Shown: in pieces, positions 35,701 through 47,309 of the stretch
Position numbering within the stretch: the first letter of the stretch is position 1
How the letters are laid out: every line of letters begins with the position of its first letter
From: Paraescarpia echinospica
Lineage: Eukaryota; Annelida; Polychaeta; Sabellida; Siboglinidae
Assembly (NCBI GenBank): GCA_020002185.1
Contig: CM034536.1
Location: 14,257,310 to 14,321,309, forward strand
Length of the DNA stretch: 64,000 bases
Reading direction: 5' to 3'
Notes under the pieces: model-generated
The model's database searches: none
What the model saw: the letters and a program-made list of their open reading frames with translations, nothing else
Told to the model about the DNA's origin: nothing
Position numbers and translations under genes: made by a program

Positions 35701-38700
35701 GCCAAATAACAGCCTAGTGCCAAATAACAGTATAGGGTGGCAAATTGGTAAAACTTAATAATACTGTAGTATAGTGCCTAACAGTATATGGTGGCAAAGC
35801 TGTCACTGTGGCGTACAGTGAAATTGACCGACATTACTATATGGTCTCTGTATTTGGAAATGATGGGGTAACAAATAATATACCATGCTGAGCTCCCGAG
35901 AACTATGGATTCCGACCGATTCACCTAATCATAGAAATCTGACAGTCTAACACTTAGGGATCAAAATCTATCATCCTCAGAAGCCCGATTGTTGTTAGAA
36001 ATGATGCATATTTAGCCATTAGAGGGGGACACATGATGCTCTGTGAGCGATAAATCATTCTGTAGAGGATTGATTAGCGCGAGTGAGAACGATCATTCTC
36101 GTAAAATTTTGTTCTGTCGGTGGAAACATCTAAACCTAATAATCGTACAGTGCCAAATAAAGTGCATGTATGGTGACATTTTTCAATAAATAAATAAGCG
36201 TACTGGGATGTTTATTAGGCACACAAGAGTATGATGTGGTGACGACCAAACCCCACTACCCACATATATGTAATGTTATACTTTTTGTGGACTTTGCAAA
36301 CACATGCGACCATCCCTAGTCACACACAGAAATGTCCTCTACCATGAGACGCCTACCAACAGTAAGAGGAAACAGTTCCTCGTTGTTGATCTGAGCTTCC
36401 ACCCACTCCATCAACAAGCCGATGTACTGAGGAGCTGGCAACTTGGTCGGCTTCTTGTAGTTGACGCCATCACACCAGTGGTACTCATACCTGGAGACAC
36501 AAGTTGACTCATTACAATGTCCATATGTTTCTTGTAGTTGACACCATCACACCAGTGGTACTTGTACCTAGACACACAAGTCAACACATTACAATGGACG
36601 CATGCTTCTTATAGTTGACACCATCACACCAGTAGTACTTGTACCTAGACACACAAGTCAACACATTACAATGGACGCATGCTTCTTGTAGTTGACACCA
36701 TCACACCAGTGGTACTTGTACCTAGACACACAAGTCAACACATTACAATGGACGCATGCTTCTTGTAGTTGACACCATCACACCAGTAGTACTTGTACCT
36801 AGACACACAAGTCAACACATTACAATGGACGCATGCTTCTTGTAGTTGATACCATCACACCGGTGGTACTTGTACCTAGACACACAAGTCAACACATTAC
36901 AATGGACGCATGCTTCTTGTAGTTGACACCATCACACCGGTGGTACTTGTACCTAGACACACAAGTCAACACATTACAATGGACGCATGCTTCTTATAGT
37001 TGACACCATCACACCAGTAGTACTTGTACCTAGACACACAAGTCAACACATTACAATGGACGCATGCTTCTTGTAGTTGACACCATCACACCAGTAGTAC
37101 TTGTACATAGACACACAAGTCAACACGTTACAATGGACGCATGCTTCTTGTAGTTGACACCATCACACCAGTGGTACTTGTACCTAGACACACAAGTCAA
37201 CACATTACAATGGATGCATGCTTCTTGTAGTTGACACCATCACACCAGTGGTACTTGTACCTAGACACACAAGTCAACACATTACAATGGATGCATGCTT
37301 CTTGTAGTTGACACCATCACACCAGTAGTACTTGTACCTAGACACACAAGTCAACACATTACAATGGATGCATGTTTCTTATAGTTGACACCATCACACC
37401 AGTAGTACTTGTACCTAGACACACAAGTCAACACATTACAATGGACGCATGCTTCTTGCAGTTGACACCATCACACCGGTGGTACTTGTACCTAGACAAA
37501 CAAGTCAACACATTACAATGGACGCATGCTTCTTATAGTTGACACCATCACACCAGTAGTACTTGTACCTAGACACACAAGTCAACACATTACAATGGAC
37601 GGATGCGTCTTGTAGTTGACACCATCACACCGGTGGTACTTGTACCTAGACACACAAGTCAACACATTACAATGGACGCATGCTTCTTATAGTTGACACC
37701 ATCACACCAGTAGTACTTGTACTTAGACACACAAGTCAACACATTACAATGGACGCATGCTTCTTGTAATTGATGCCACCACACCGGTGGTACTTGTACC
37801 TAGACACAGAAGTCAACACATAACAATGGATGCATGCTTCTTGTAGTTGACACCATCACACCAGTAGTACTTGTACCTAGACACACAAGTCAACACATTA
37901 CAATGGACGCATGCTTCTTGTAATTGATGCCATCACACCGGTGGTACTTGTACCTAGACATACAAGTCAACACTTTACAATGGACGCCTGCTTCTTATAG
38001 TTGACACCATCACACCAGTAGTACTTGTACCTAGACACACAAGTCAACACATTACAATGGACGCATGCTTCTTATAGTTGACACCATCACACCAGTAGTA
38101 CTTGTACCTAGACACACAAGTCAACACATTACAATGGACGCATGCTTCTTGTAGTTGACACCATCACACCAGTGGTACTTGTACCTAGACACACAAGTCA
38201 ACACATTACAATGGACGCATGCTTCTTATAGTTGACACCATCACACCAGTGGTACTTGTACTTAGACACAGAAGTCAACACATTACAATGGACGCATGCT
38301 TCTTGTAGTTGACGCCATCACACCAGTAGTACTTGTACCTAGACACAGAAGTCAACACATTACAATGGATGCATGCTTCTTGTAGTTGACGCCATCCCAC
38401 CGGTGGTACTTGTACCTAGACACACAAGTCAACACATTACAATGGATGCATGTTTCTTGTAGTTGATGCCATCACACCAGTGGTACTTGTACCTAGACAC
38501 ACAAGTCAACACATTACAATGGACGCATGCTTCTTGTAGTTGACGCCATCACACCAGTAGTACTTGTACCTAGACACAGAAGTCAACACATTACAATGGA
38601 TGCATGCTTCTTGTAGTTGACGCCATCCCACCGGTGGTACTTGTACCTAGACACACAAGTCAACACATTACAATGGACGCATGCTTCTTGTAGTTGACGC

Positions 38701-41700
38701 CATCACACCAGTAGTACTTGTACCTAGACACAGAAGTCAACACATTACAATGGATGCATGCTTCTTGTAGTTGACGCCATCCCACTGGTGGTACTTGTAC
38801 CTAGACACACAAGTCAACACTTTACAATGGACGCCTGCTTCTTGTAGTTGACGCCATCACACCGGTGGTACTTGTACCTAGACACAGAAGTCAACACATT
38901 ACAATGGATGCATGCTTCTTGTAGTTGACGCCATCCCACCGGTGGTACTTGTACCTAGACACACAAGTCAACACTTTACAATGGATGCCTGCTTCTTATA
39001 GTTGACACCATCACACCAGTAGTACTTGTACCTAGACACACAAGTCAACACATTACAATGGACGCATGCTTCTTGTAGTTGACGCCACCACACCGGTGGT
39101 ACTTGTACCTAGACACACAAGTCAACACATTACAATGGATGCATGTTTCTTGTAGTTGATGCCATCACACCAGTGGTACTTGTACCTAGACACACAATTC
39201 AACACATTACAATGGACACATGATTCTTGTAGTTGATGCCATCACACCAGTGGTACTTGTACCTAGACACACAAGTCAACACATTAAAATGGACGCATGC
39301 TTCTTGTAATTGATGCCATCACACCAGTGGTACTTGTACCTAGACACACAAGTCCAACACATTACAATGGACGCATGCTTCTAGTAGTTGACACCATCAC
39401 ACCAGTGGTACTTGTACCTAGACACACACGTCAACACATTACAATGGACACATGTTTCTTGTTGTTGATGCCATCACACCAGTGGTACGCATTACATTAC
39501 ACAGACATCACGTATTCTTCGTGCAGTAATTGCATCATGGCTGAATGCTTCTTAGAGAAGTTGAGATGATGTTCAATTGAACTGGTCTGCCAGGGAGTAA
39601 AATGTTAAGTGTTTTAGGAGTCTAGATACCACACTATATATAAGAACTTACCATTCCTTTTTACAATGTTCACATGCTGGATGTTGGTTTTTTTCCCAAA
39701 GAACCAACAGAACTTAAGAAAAAACAGTTGATAAGTTAATATAATATTGTTAACAACAAAATCACTATTTTCTTATTACGCAGTTCTTACAAACATAGGT
39801 AACATGTTAAATACCCCCTGTAGTGAGTTAAAAATACCTTTAAAATGTTTAGCTTTGTTTAAATACTATAAAATACCAGCCTAACATTGTACTGTAACAT
39901 GAGATATATCTCCAATGTAAACACTGACAAATACTGACAAGTCACAAGTAGCTTGGAACAATTGTAGAAAGGACGTGTGGCGGTGCAAACAATTGTAGAA
40001 AGGACGTGTGGCGGTGCAAACAATTGTAGAAAGGACGTGTGGCGGTGCAAACAATTGTAGAAAGGACGTGTGGCAGTGCAAACAATTGTAGAAAGGACGT
40101 GTGGCGGTGCAAACAATTGTAGAAAGGACGAGTGGTGGTGCAAACAATTGTAGAAAGGACGTGTGGCGGTGCAAACAATTGTAGAAAGGACGTGTGGCGG
40201 TGCAAACAATTATATGTCACAAACGGGTTTAAAGTTAAGTCTCTTAAGATTTTCTGTGTGAATACGACATTAATTCTGAAGAACAGCAATGAACTTACTT
40301 TGGTCCGCCAGACATTGTGGGACACGTGCGTTCTGTGCAGAACTCGCATACTATGCCATAGATGACATTGATTCGGTTGAAGAAATCCACGACTGCAACA
40401 AAGAAGATAGATAACTTACTAGGGATTGAACAGCACCAGATAAAATGTTGCCATTCTCAATTCTTTTCTTCATGCATGCATGCAGCCATGCACGCACGCA
40501 CGTACGTACATATAAAATAGAATGAGTTTTCATACATATCCATAACTGATAACTGATACATGGCATGACTGAGCTTGTGGGTCAGGCACAGACTCATGTA
40601 CAATTACGTGTCAAAGTCAGAATAATTATTTCAATAAAGATTACAATGATACGTAATCGTGCATGATTTGGGTTTATCATGATTAACTGAATTTCTTAGT
40701 TAATGTGCCCCGCCTTAATTACAAACATATTATTCTTGTTTGATTGGTTGTGTAAAGATATAGTGTGTGTGCATGTGTGCATTCATGTAACTCTTACATG
40801 ATGGAGATTCTTTGAAACCTCTGAAAGTGTGTGGTGAAAACCACAGTTAATGTGAATAACTGAATAGTAAATTATAAAAGTAATGAAGAAGAAAAAAACA
40901 GTTCAGAGTTATTGCGACTGAATACAAATGTAATATGAAACTATAACACATATTAGCAATAAATCATTAATCATGTAGTGTGTCAGTTTTTAAGCACTGC
41001 TACTAATTCTGGTACACCCAACACTACCAACAGTAACGCAACTCATACAGTCAGTGTATCAATGTACAATACTAAGGAAATAATACAAAACAAAGAGACA
41101 ATTTCTTATACACAGATTAATAAGGAGGATTGTCACAGATGGTATCACCTTCCCATAATTAATCTTCTTTATCTAAGCCAGAAAGTCATAGCTGAACAAT
41201 CATGGCATCACATTACATGGTCAAAGATACAGGAAAATTATAAATGAGGCTCTCTGCAAACTCGTCACTTTCCGATTACATCCTGACCATCTGTGTGTCT
41301 TTGTTGCGCATGAGGTACTCTACGCTTGATTAAATACTTTGTTGTATTTAGGTTAGGGTTGGCTGCCCAGTTTCAATAATACCTACACACCTGTACTATG
41401 CCTACATTATTAACTGGGTAAGCCAGCTGTCTCTAGTATGTAGTGTAAAAAGCTCTGCATTTATAACAAAGATACGGAGTAGTGAATAGTCAGTACAAAC
41501 CATGAACTGCCAACCAATCGTTGAGATCCTCATGGGGTGGTAGTCGAACAACCTGCTTCAAGTCAATCCCAGAATGCAATGATGCGTTGGCTTTCTTGTG
41601 GAGGTCATACCGCAATGTGCCTTCAGGAAATCCATTCTTCTTCCTCTGCCTAAATGTCTATACACGTACAACAAGAAACACTGATGACGCTAATCGATAG

Positions 41701-43059
41701 CAAAGAGCATTCAGACCTATGTTGGTTGTTTTCTGATAAATCATGTACTGTATCTTGTGTACTTCATGGTTTGCCAATTTTTGTTTAGCTCATCTATATT
41801 GATAGAGTAGAACTCTAATGCGACCACCCAAAGGACTGACACAAAATGGCCTGATTGTGTTGGCCTGGTGAGAGGCTGGTCAGATAGACAAATGGGCAGT
41901 CATGACAACTGGTTGTATGACAAGATACATAATACATTGCACACATGTATTATAGATCTGCAAAGGTTCAATATTATTACATAATAATAATAAACTTTAT
42001 ATTTTTAAAATATTAACAATTCATTAATTAGCATTCGGTTGAAATTAATTTCTAACTGAGGTCTGTATTTAATTAAATAACTGATATTTGGTTGTTTTCA
42101 AAGGGTGGCTCTTTGCAATCTATGTCCATGACCACTTTGTGGGGTTCCAACATACTAATATCAGTAGTCTAACTACGAGCTACTCTCCATGTCTCAAGTC
42201 AAATGACCATCCTTGTTACTATGTTAGACATCCAACATGTATCTTCCTCAATTAATTGCATTTTCAGAGGCAAAGATTATTTGTGATATCGGCAAACATA
42301 AAAATCTGCGACAGTATATTATATGTTGTCATTGGCATTGCAAAATAAAAGTTGGTTGATAGTCTATTAATAGTCAGTTAGATAGTAGACTAGTAAGTAC
42401 AGTTTGTGAAAAAAAACCTAAGTTTGTATATACACTGTAGCATGTTATCAAATAACTGCTCTAAGACTAAGGTAAAGTGCTTTAAATAGACTTCACCCCC
42501 CTAGCAGGCATGTTCATTCGAATGCGATTGCGACTTCATCCGGAAATATTCAGCCCGCCTTAGGTTTAGTATTACTACTAAAAGAAAAGGAAATTGTTTA
42601 TTAATGTAATTGATAAATACACAATAAAGGCAAAGTGAAACAACTGTAGGCCCTGCATGATGGAAACAAAAAGAGATGAAATGGTTGGCCGACATCCATG
42701 AAGATAGACATTTTCAAAAAGCATTTCCGCAATCTGCAGTTTGCGCAGGTCCAATATATTACTGTATAAGCATAAGACAGAGTATAATAAGTGTGTATCA
42801 TATTGTCATTGAGACTGATATATAAAAACAATAAATAGAATAACATATTGAGTCATACTAAAATACTAAGTCCAAATCTAATTCAAGTTTTACTGAGTGA
42901 GTGGCAGCGAGATTTTAGTTAATGTCATAATGACAGTAGTCATTGTTTGGACTATACCCTGCCCTGGTAATAATGTATACAATATAGCCGAGTGAATTGT
43001 CTTGTAAACAACAAACATACCTTGTCCTTTTGAAAGAATGCTACAAAGTTGCTAGCCAT
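29779..43059 (-). CDS. MOB3: MOB kinase activator 3 (MOB3-type), seven coding exons
   Basis: The coding exons on the minus strand are 43059-43021, 41657-41501, 40392-40299, 36490-36357, 32290-32175, 30693-30607 and 29808-29779 (TGA). All introns are GT-AG and all phases agree, giving 218 residues, close to the 216-217 of animal MOB3 proteins. Diagnostic words are [54 protein letters not shown] and [11 protein letters not shown]. The zinc ligands of the MOB fold are kept: Cys84, Cys89, His166 and His171. MOB proteins are small adaptors that bind NDR/LATS or MST kinases; MOB3 proteins are the class that binds MST1/2-type kinases rather than NDR/LATS. The EAQINNE segment and the C-terminal [13 protein letters not shown] favour MOB3 over MOB1 and MOB2. 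Intron 3 holds two minisatellites, and introns 4 and 5 hold LINE fragments. Confidence 0.95.
31050..32060 (-). pseudogene. LINE reverse transcriptase fragment in MOB3 intron 5
   Basis: The minus-strand frame starts near 32060 with the words PVTNGVKQ and [16 protein letters not shown] (RT motif B). It passes a TGA near 31901, continues through [10 protein letters not shown] (motif C, about 31805) and FTYLGSTLS, then LLYACETW near 31395, with further stops and shifts to [12 protein letters not shown] near 31150. The 5' half of the element is missing. It is a decayed non-LTR retrotransposon in the same orientation as MOB3. Confidence 0.75.
33108..35060 (+). repeat. LINE RT fragment with a 0.6-kb tandem duplication and related repeats (MOB3 intron 4)
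   Basis: Positions 33550-33815 read in one plus frame as a non-LTR RT segment, with [15 protein letters not shown] and [14 protein letters not shown], and LLYADDT follows near 33902. Positions 33681-34110 are repeated at 34263-34730 (offset 582, growing to 619 by a small internal duplication). In the second copy the frame has stops. A separate segment at 33108-33260 resembles 34903-35050, and 34111-34262 recurs at 35493-35612. Confidence 0.65.
35070..35494 (+). mobile_element. Dispersed repeat ending in a 30-nt hairpin
   Basis: The right end, 35464-35493, is a near-perfect hairpin (TAGTCCCTTGG ... CCAAAGGACTA). The part 35277-35494 matches the complement of 63784-64000. Two related segments, each with GATTCAATCAAATACAGATTTCT, lie at 35165-35240 and 35325-35400. 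The terminal hairpin followed by CTAA is reminiscent of a Helitron 3' end, but no 5' terminus was identified. Confidence 0.55.
36507..39490 (-). repeat. 77-bp minisatellite derived from the MOB3 exon 4 acceptor (about 39 copies)
   Basis: Units repeat every 77 bases, for example at 36597 and 36674, with few differences. On the minus strand each unit contains a branch-like TGTTGAC, a T-rich tract, TGTCTAG, then GTACAAGTACCACTGGTG and on to AACTACAAGAAG. This matches the true exon 4 start (Tyr-Glu-Tyr-His-Trp, 36490 down) and its acceptor, plus about 25 bases with GCATGCGTCCATTG. The array lies in intron 3, directly upstream of the true exon 4 in transcript order. An in-frame TGA follows the decoy codons in each typical unit, so inclusion would truncate the protein. 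Confidence 0.9.
39525..39655 (+). repeat. Dispersed repeat, MOB3 intron copy
   Basis: Shares GAAGTTGAGATG.TGTTCA and GGTCTGCCAGGGAGTAAA and the ending AAGAACTTACC with 56563-56703 in a ZNF143/ZNF76 intron, same strand. Its class is unknown. Confidence 0.6.
39957..40208. repeat. 31-bp minisatellite, eight copies, MOB3 intron 3
   Basis: Eight near-identical 31-base units, with ATTGTAGAAAGGACGTGTGG as the main part, end 90 bases inside the intron from the exon 3 donor at 40298. Because the unit is not a multiple of three, all minus frames show the same peptide words in rotation. These are not genes. Confidence 0.9.
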
Positions 43060-43574
43060 GTTTTCAAAACACGGGGCAAAGTTCAACAGTGGCAGCCGGT
43101 AACTGTCTAGAGCTCAGGGGAGCGACGATCGATTCGAACGTTACAATCTCATCATGATTTTGCCTCCAAACACGGCTATTTCTTTCCGCTGTACTGTGAC
43201 ATTGAGAATCATGTATCATAGTATTACAATTGATGTATCCGTTACGTGAATGTCTATGTGTGTAACAAAACTGTCAACAAAATAACAATTCCATCTCTAA
43301 AATGAACTCGCCAATTTACTTCCGAACGAGCACTTCCTATAAACACTCATGCGTGTAACATTTGCAATGTTTTCCCCAACAAAGTTTCAGTCCGTCTATA
43401 AAATAACATCACACGCAGGTGGATATTGTAGTCCCCATACTTCTGTAAATATATTGTTGTACGTATCATGATAATTATAGTTGTAATATAAATAATAATA
43501 TATTTATTCGCACCAGCAGCGTGACATACACCCTGATATAATAAGTAAAAACCTGTTCAGAATGTGAGTATAGC

Positions 43575-43930
43575 CTATAGGGTAGAGTATAGCCAGAAAA
43601 GGTCTAGAGGACATGAAGTTACATTAGTAAAGGAGCAGTGTAGATTATATATAAGACAGTTCTCATTTTCACAAAGGACTGTAAATGAATGGAACAGATT
43701 ATCTGCTGATTGTGTGGGTGCTAGTAGTGTGAATTATTATTAATATGTTTAAAAATAAAATTGACCCATAGCCTACCTTAATTAGAAGGGCGGGATACAC
43801 GTAGATAAAAAGGGTTGGACTTTCGAAAAGCCAAAGGGTTTCCTTGTCCACCTGTCATCTAGAGTTAATTCTCTGGGTGGCAATCTTGTTAAATCTTGTT
43901 AAATATTTTTGTGTAAGAATTTGTAGCCTT
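43575..43930 (+). mobile_element. 3' end of a LINE (plus strand)
   Basis: Translates as a decayed end of a non-LTR RT protein (SRGHEVTLVKEQ, FSFSQRTVNEWNRLSADCV). The 3' part, with AAAAGGGTTGGACTTTCG and ATTCTCTGGGTGGCAATC, is the complement of 55265-55400. It belongs to the same family as the fragment at 55265-56050. Confidence 0.7.
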
Positions 43931-44000
43931 TCATCTGCCTTGTAAACGAAATGGTATGTGGTTTACGATTATTGAATTCATGATTTGGGATTAAATATAT

Positions 44001-45189
44001 TTTACTCACCGCTCCCAACCCTCAACTTGAGTGTAGTTGTAGGATGTGACGTGTATTGGAGTCTGCTGTGCATTGCTTGGTTTATGTAGCGAGAGATAGA
44101 CTCACACAAGACACGGTGTGGTTGGATAATGGCAATGCCCTTTAATTGCATCTAGTAAAGTAATGTATAGACATGACAATGGGCATTGCCGTTGGCCTAG
44201 ATAAAAAAAGGCAAATCCCCTTACAAGCGTAGAGGAGTCATACATGTCTGTCAATGGGGATTGCCAATGATTAACTATCTAAGCAGAATAAATGTGGGGC
44301 TCAGAAACCACCCACCAACACAACACAGAAAGGCAGGGCTGAACCGCCACACAAAATGTACTTCGAAAAGTACCCGCACTAAAAACCCTGCGTACACTAT
44401 CTAACATTCAGTTGAGGAAAATGCATTAATGCAAACCTCGTGTACCAAACTAAAACAGGGAAAAGCGTCAAAAAATTGAAAAACTTTGTGAACTACCTTT
44501 CTGTGCACAATGGTTCACAATTGAACTACATTTAGTAATGTAGATCGAGGTATAGCTAAGCTGGAGTAGCTGGGGAGGAGGGTGGGTAAAACGGAAAAAA
44601 CGGGCTGCGCTGGCAGAACAAACTTCCTCTGGCGACAGAGGAATTTCACTGAAACCTACCCAAATAATATGCCAGGCAGTGATTGGCTCTCTCTTAGTCG
44701 CAGCCTGGACACTACCATATAGAGATGTAGGGCTTATCTGTCGCATTCCCTAGAGGTAACTCTATCCAGCTTAGCTGAGGCCTCATCTAAGTTCACAATG
44801 TCCAGCTGTGACTGGCAATGTTTACATCCTGGCTGGTGCTGTGTGTAAAATGTATTTAATCCATGCTGGATTAAATCCTTATTTTACTCACCGCTCCCAA
44901 CCCTCAACTTGAGTGTAGTTGTAGGATGTGACGTGTATTGGAGTCTGCTGTGCATTGCTTGGTTTATGTAGCGAGAGATAGACACACACACGGTGTGGTT
45001 GGATAATGGCAATGCCCTTTAATTGCATCTAGTAAAGTAATGTATAGACATGACAATGGGCATTGCCGTTGGCCTAGATAAAAAAGGCAAATCCCCTTAC
45101 AAGCGTAGAGGAGTCATACATGTCTGTCAATGGGGATTGCCAATGATTAACTATCTAAGCAGAATAAATGTGGGGCTCAGAAACCACCC
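44001..45189. repeat. Pair of 308-bp direct repeats 882 bp apart
   Basis: Positions 44001-44311 and 44883-45189 are nearly identical (TTTACTCACCGCTCCCAACC to GGGGCTCAGAAACCACCCA). The region between them has no recognised frame. Both copies are preceded by GGATTAAAT. This may be the long terminal repeats of a small non-autonomous element or a simple segment duplication. No target duplication was found. Confidence 0.6.
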
Positions 45190-45272
45190 AAATAACTCCA
45201 ACCCCACACAATATTTAATAAATAAATTCCAATGTTGTGTTGTAGTTGTATGGCCAGATTAACAGAATGCTG

Positions 45273-45385
45273 TGTGTGTGTGCGCGCGCGCGCGCGCGCG
45301 TATGTGTGTGTGAGTGCGTGCGTGCGTGCGCGCGTGCGTTTGCATGTAAGTTACACACGCGCACACGCACACGCGCACACACAAA
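45273..45385. repeat. GT/GC microsatellite
   Basis: Alternating purine-pyrimidine run: GTGTGTGC, then about nine CG pairs, then TGTGTG, GTGCGTGC and GCACAC blocks. Such tracts are prone to Z-DNA and length change. Confidence 0.9.
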
Positions 45386-45639
45386 TTCACACATGAGGCT
45401 GTGAACACCTATACATTGTTATGCACATTGTGTATTATGTAAAGAACTTAATTGTTGCTCTCCTCCTTGTTCCCTGCTGTACAGGGGTGAGGGTCAGGTA
45501 TAGTATTTCCGAACCACTCGCTGTGTTTTTCTTTCCAAAGATTTCTATCCACAGCTCCCTCTCTCCAACTTTCATCCTCTCCCGATCTTCCCATGCATGT
45601 CACTCCTCACGCAGTCCTACCATCTCAGCTGTGGCCTTC

Positions 45640-46720
45640 CCATTTTCGGTGTCCTCTGTGTTGTTCTGCCTCTGCTCTCTGCTATTTTCTCCTGCATCCA
45701 TCCTTGCCAAGTCTAAATATTCATCCTGCATTCCAACCTCTTTTCTTAGGTCGTTCGTCTTCTGCTGTCTCTATCCTCCTTGTTTTTGTTCTAACCCATT
45801 TGTTCTCGCAAACTTGCAGCTTAATTCTGTCGTTGTTGTTGTTCTATCAACGCCACTGTCTCCAGACAATATGGACATGTCAGTGTAATACACGCTCTCA
45901 GGATATTCGATTCCTTCAACTTTTTCGAGATTTTTCTGTCCATCATGACTCCCTCTACATTTCTCCAAGCATTCACTCCTGCATGTATTCGACATCGCAC
46001 AGATCTACAATGCTTAGCGCCCTTCTTCCGTAACCATTCCTCCAAGGTACAGTACAAAGCCGTCCATGCATTTGTTTAACTTCCTTTCCATCCAACCTGA
46101 TGTTCAATTCTTCTATTTGGTGTCTAACGCATATCATGCACTTTTGTCTTCTCCAGGCTCATTCTGAAACCGTGTTTCTTGAACACCCTGTTTCATTCAT
46201 CCAACATATCTTGTAGCTCGTGATTGCTTTCTGCTAATATGGCCAGATCGTCTGCGTACATAATCTTCCAGAGAGCATCCTTCGTGTTGATCTTCCTGCT
46301 GATTAATCCCACCACCATGATAATAGCAATGTGCTTAGGGCACTCCCTTGTCTCAAACCGATATTAACTCGAAACTCTTCCAACATCTCAGATCCAGCCA
46401 CAACTCTTCCTTTAATTTGTTCTTTCATAAATTGCTTCCTCCATAATGACTTCCGCTTCTGGCACTCCCATCCATCTCACTGTTGCCATCACCATCTCTC
46501 TTAGGACTGTGTTGTAGGCCTTCCCCAGGTCCATAAATCCCACTGCGATTCTTCCTTACATCTCCCAACAGCTTTCTCAATGCAAACATCGCATCCGTAT
46601 TCCATCTGCCCTTTCTGAATCCTTTTTGTTCTTCGTCCAACTCCTGCTCTACTCTCTTTCGAATCCTCCCATTCAGGATCCTCTCTAAAACAGCTTCATG
46701 GTGTGAAAACGTTTAGCCAC
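45640..46720 (-). pseudogene. Decayed LINE reverse transcriptase
   Basis: Minus-strand fragments in order: EEQKGFRKGRWNTDAMFALR (about 46640), then GKAYNTVL, the box MYADDLAILAES near 46260, a C-terminal segment with VNAWRNVEGVMMDRKISKKL near 45950, and CLETVALIEQQQ near 45850. Stops and shifts separate them. This is a family distinct from the other LINEs in the window, judged by its words. Confidence 0.65.
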
Positions 46721-47309
46721 TGCCAAGGTAAACAGTGCGTAGGTTGCCTTGAACGCGGTAGCTCTTTCATTCCACATTACTTGTACCATCATTATATGTA
46801 GGATATCGATCATAGCCACTCAGCAGCGTTGCCCTGGCTGACCTGTTAGTGCTGTTTTATGTCAGAGTTTTTCTTCTCCTAGATCACCTGCCTACCATGC
46901 ATAACCAGTGACCGTGAACTGCCCTGTAGTAACTTGCCCATGTTTGGGAGCTGGAATGGTACAGCATCAGGACGTGACCACACGCTGGTGGGCCCTGCAC
47001 ACTGCACCATTAAGGCTCCAACTTGCTGCGAGATCTCTATAGTACAGCACATTCGTCTCTGGGGCAGCAAAGTTAATTACATAGTTCCCAGTATCTGCAG
47101 TGTATCACAGTTAAGGATGTTGCGCTAGCTAGAGCAGTGGTATTAAATGTTGTTGGTGCTGTTAACCCTTGAGCTAGCCAACGAAACCGCAATTACCCCT
47201 TCAGTTTTAAATACCAAATTCGAGAGAAAGAATTTTATGAAAGAAAACGATTGATCGCAAAATTTATGTATTATATTAATTAGCAAAACATAACATTAGT
47301 TATACCTTG

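Noticed and set aside
36507..40208. CRISPR-like arrays (77-bp and 31-bp repeats)
   Set aside because: Units are contiguous with no unique spacers, the host is an animal genome and no cas gene is present. They are minisatellites.
39859..40349. Three overlapping minus frames with repeated CxHxTSFLQL-like peptides
   Set aside because: A 31-bp repeat translated in rotating frames; the only coding part here is MOB3 exon 3 at 40299-40392.
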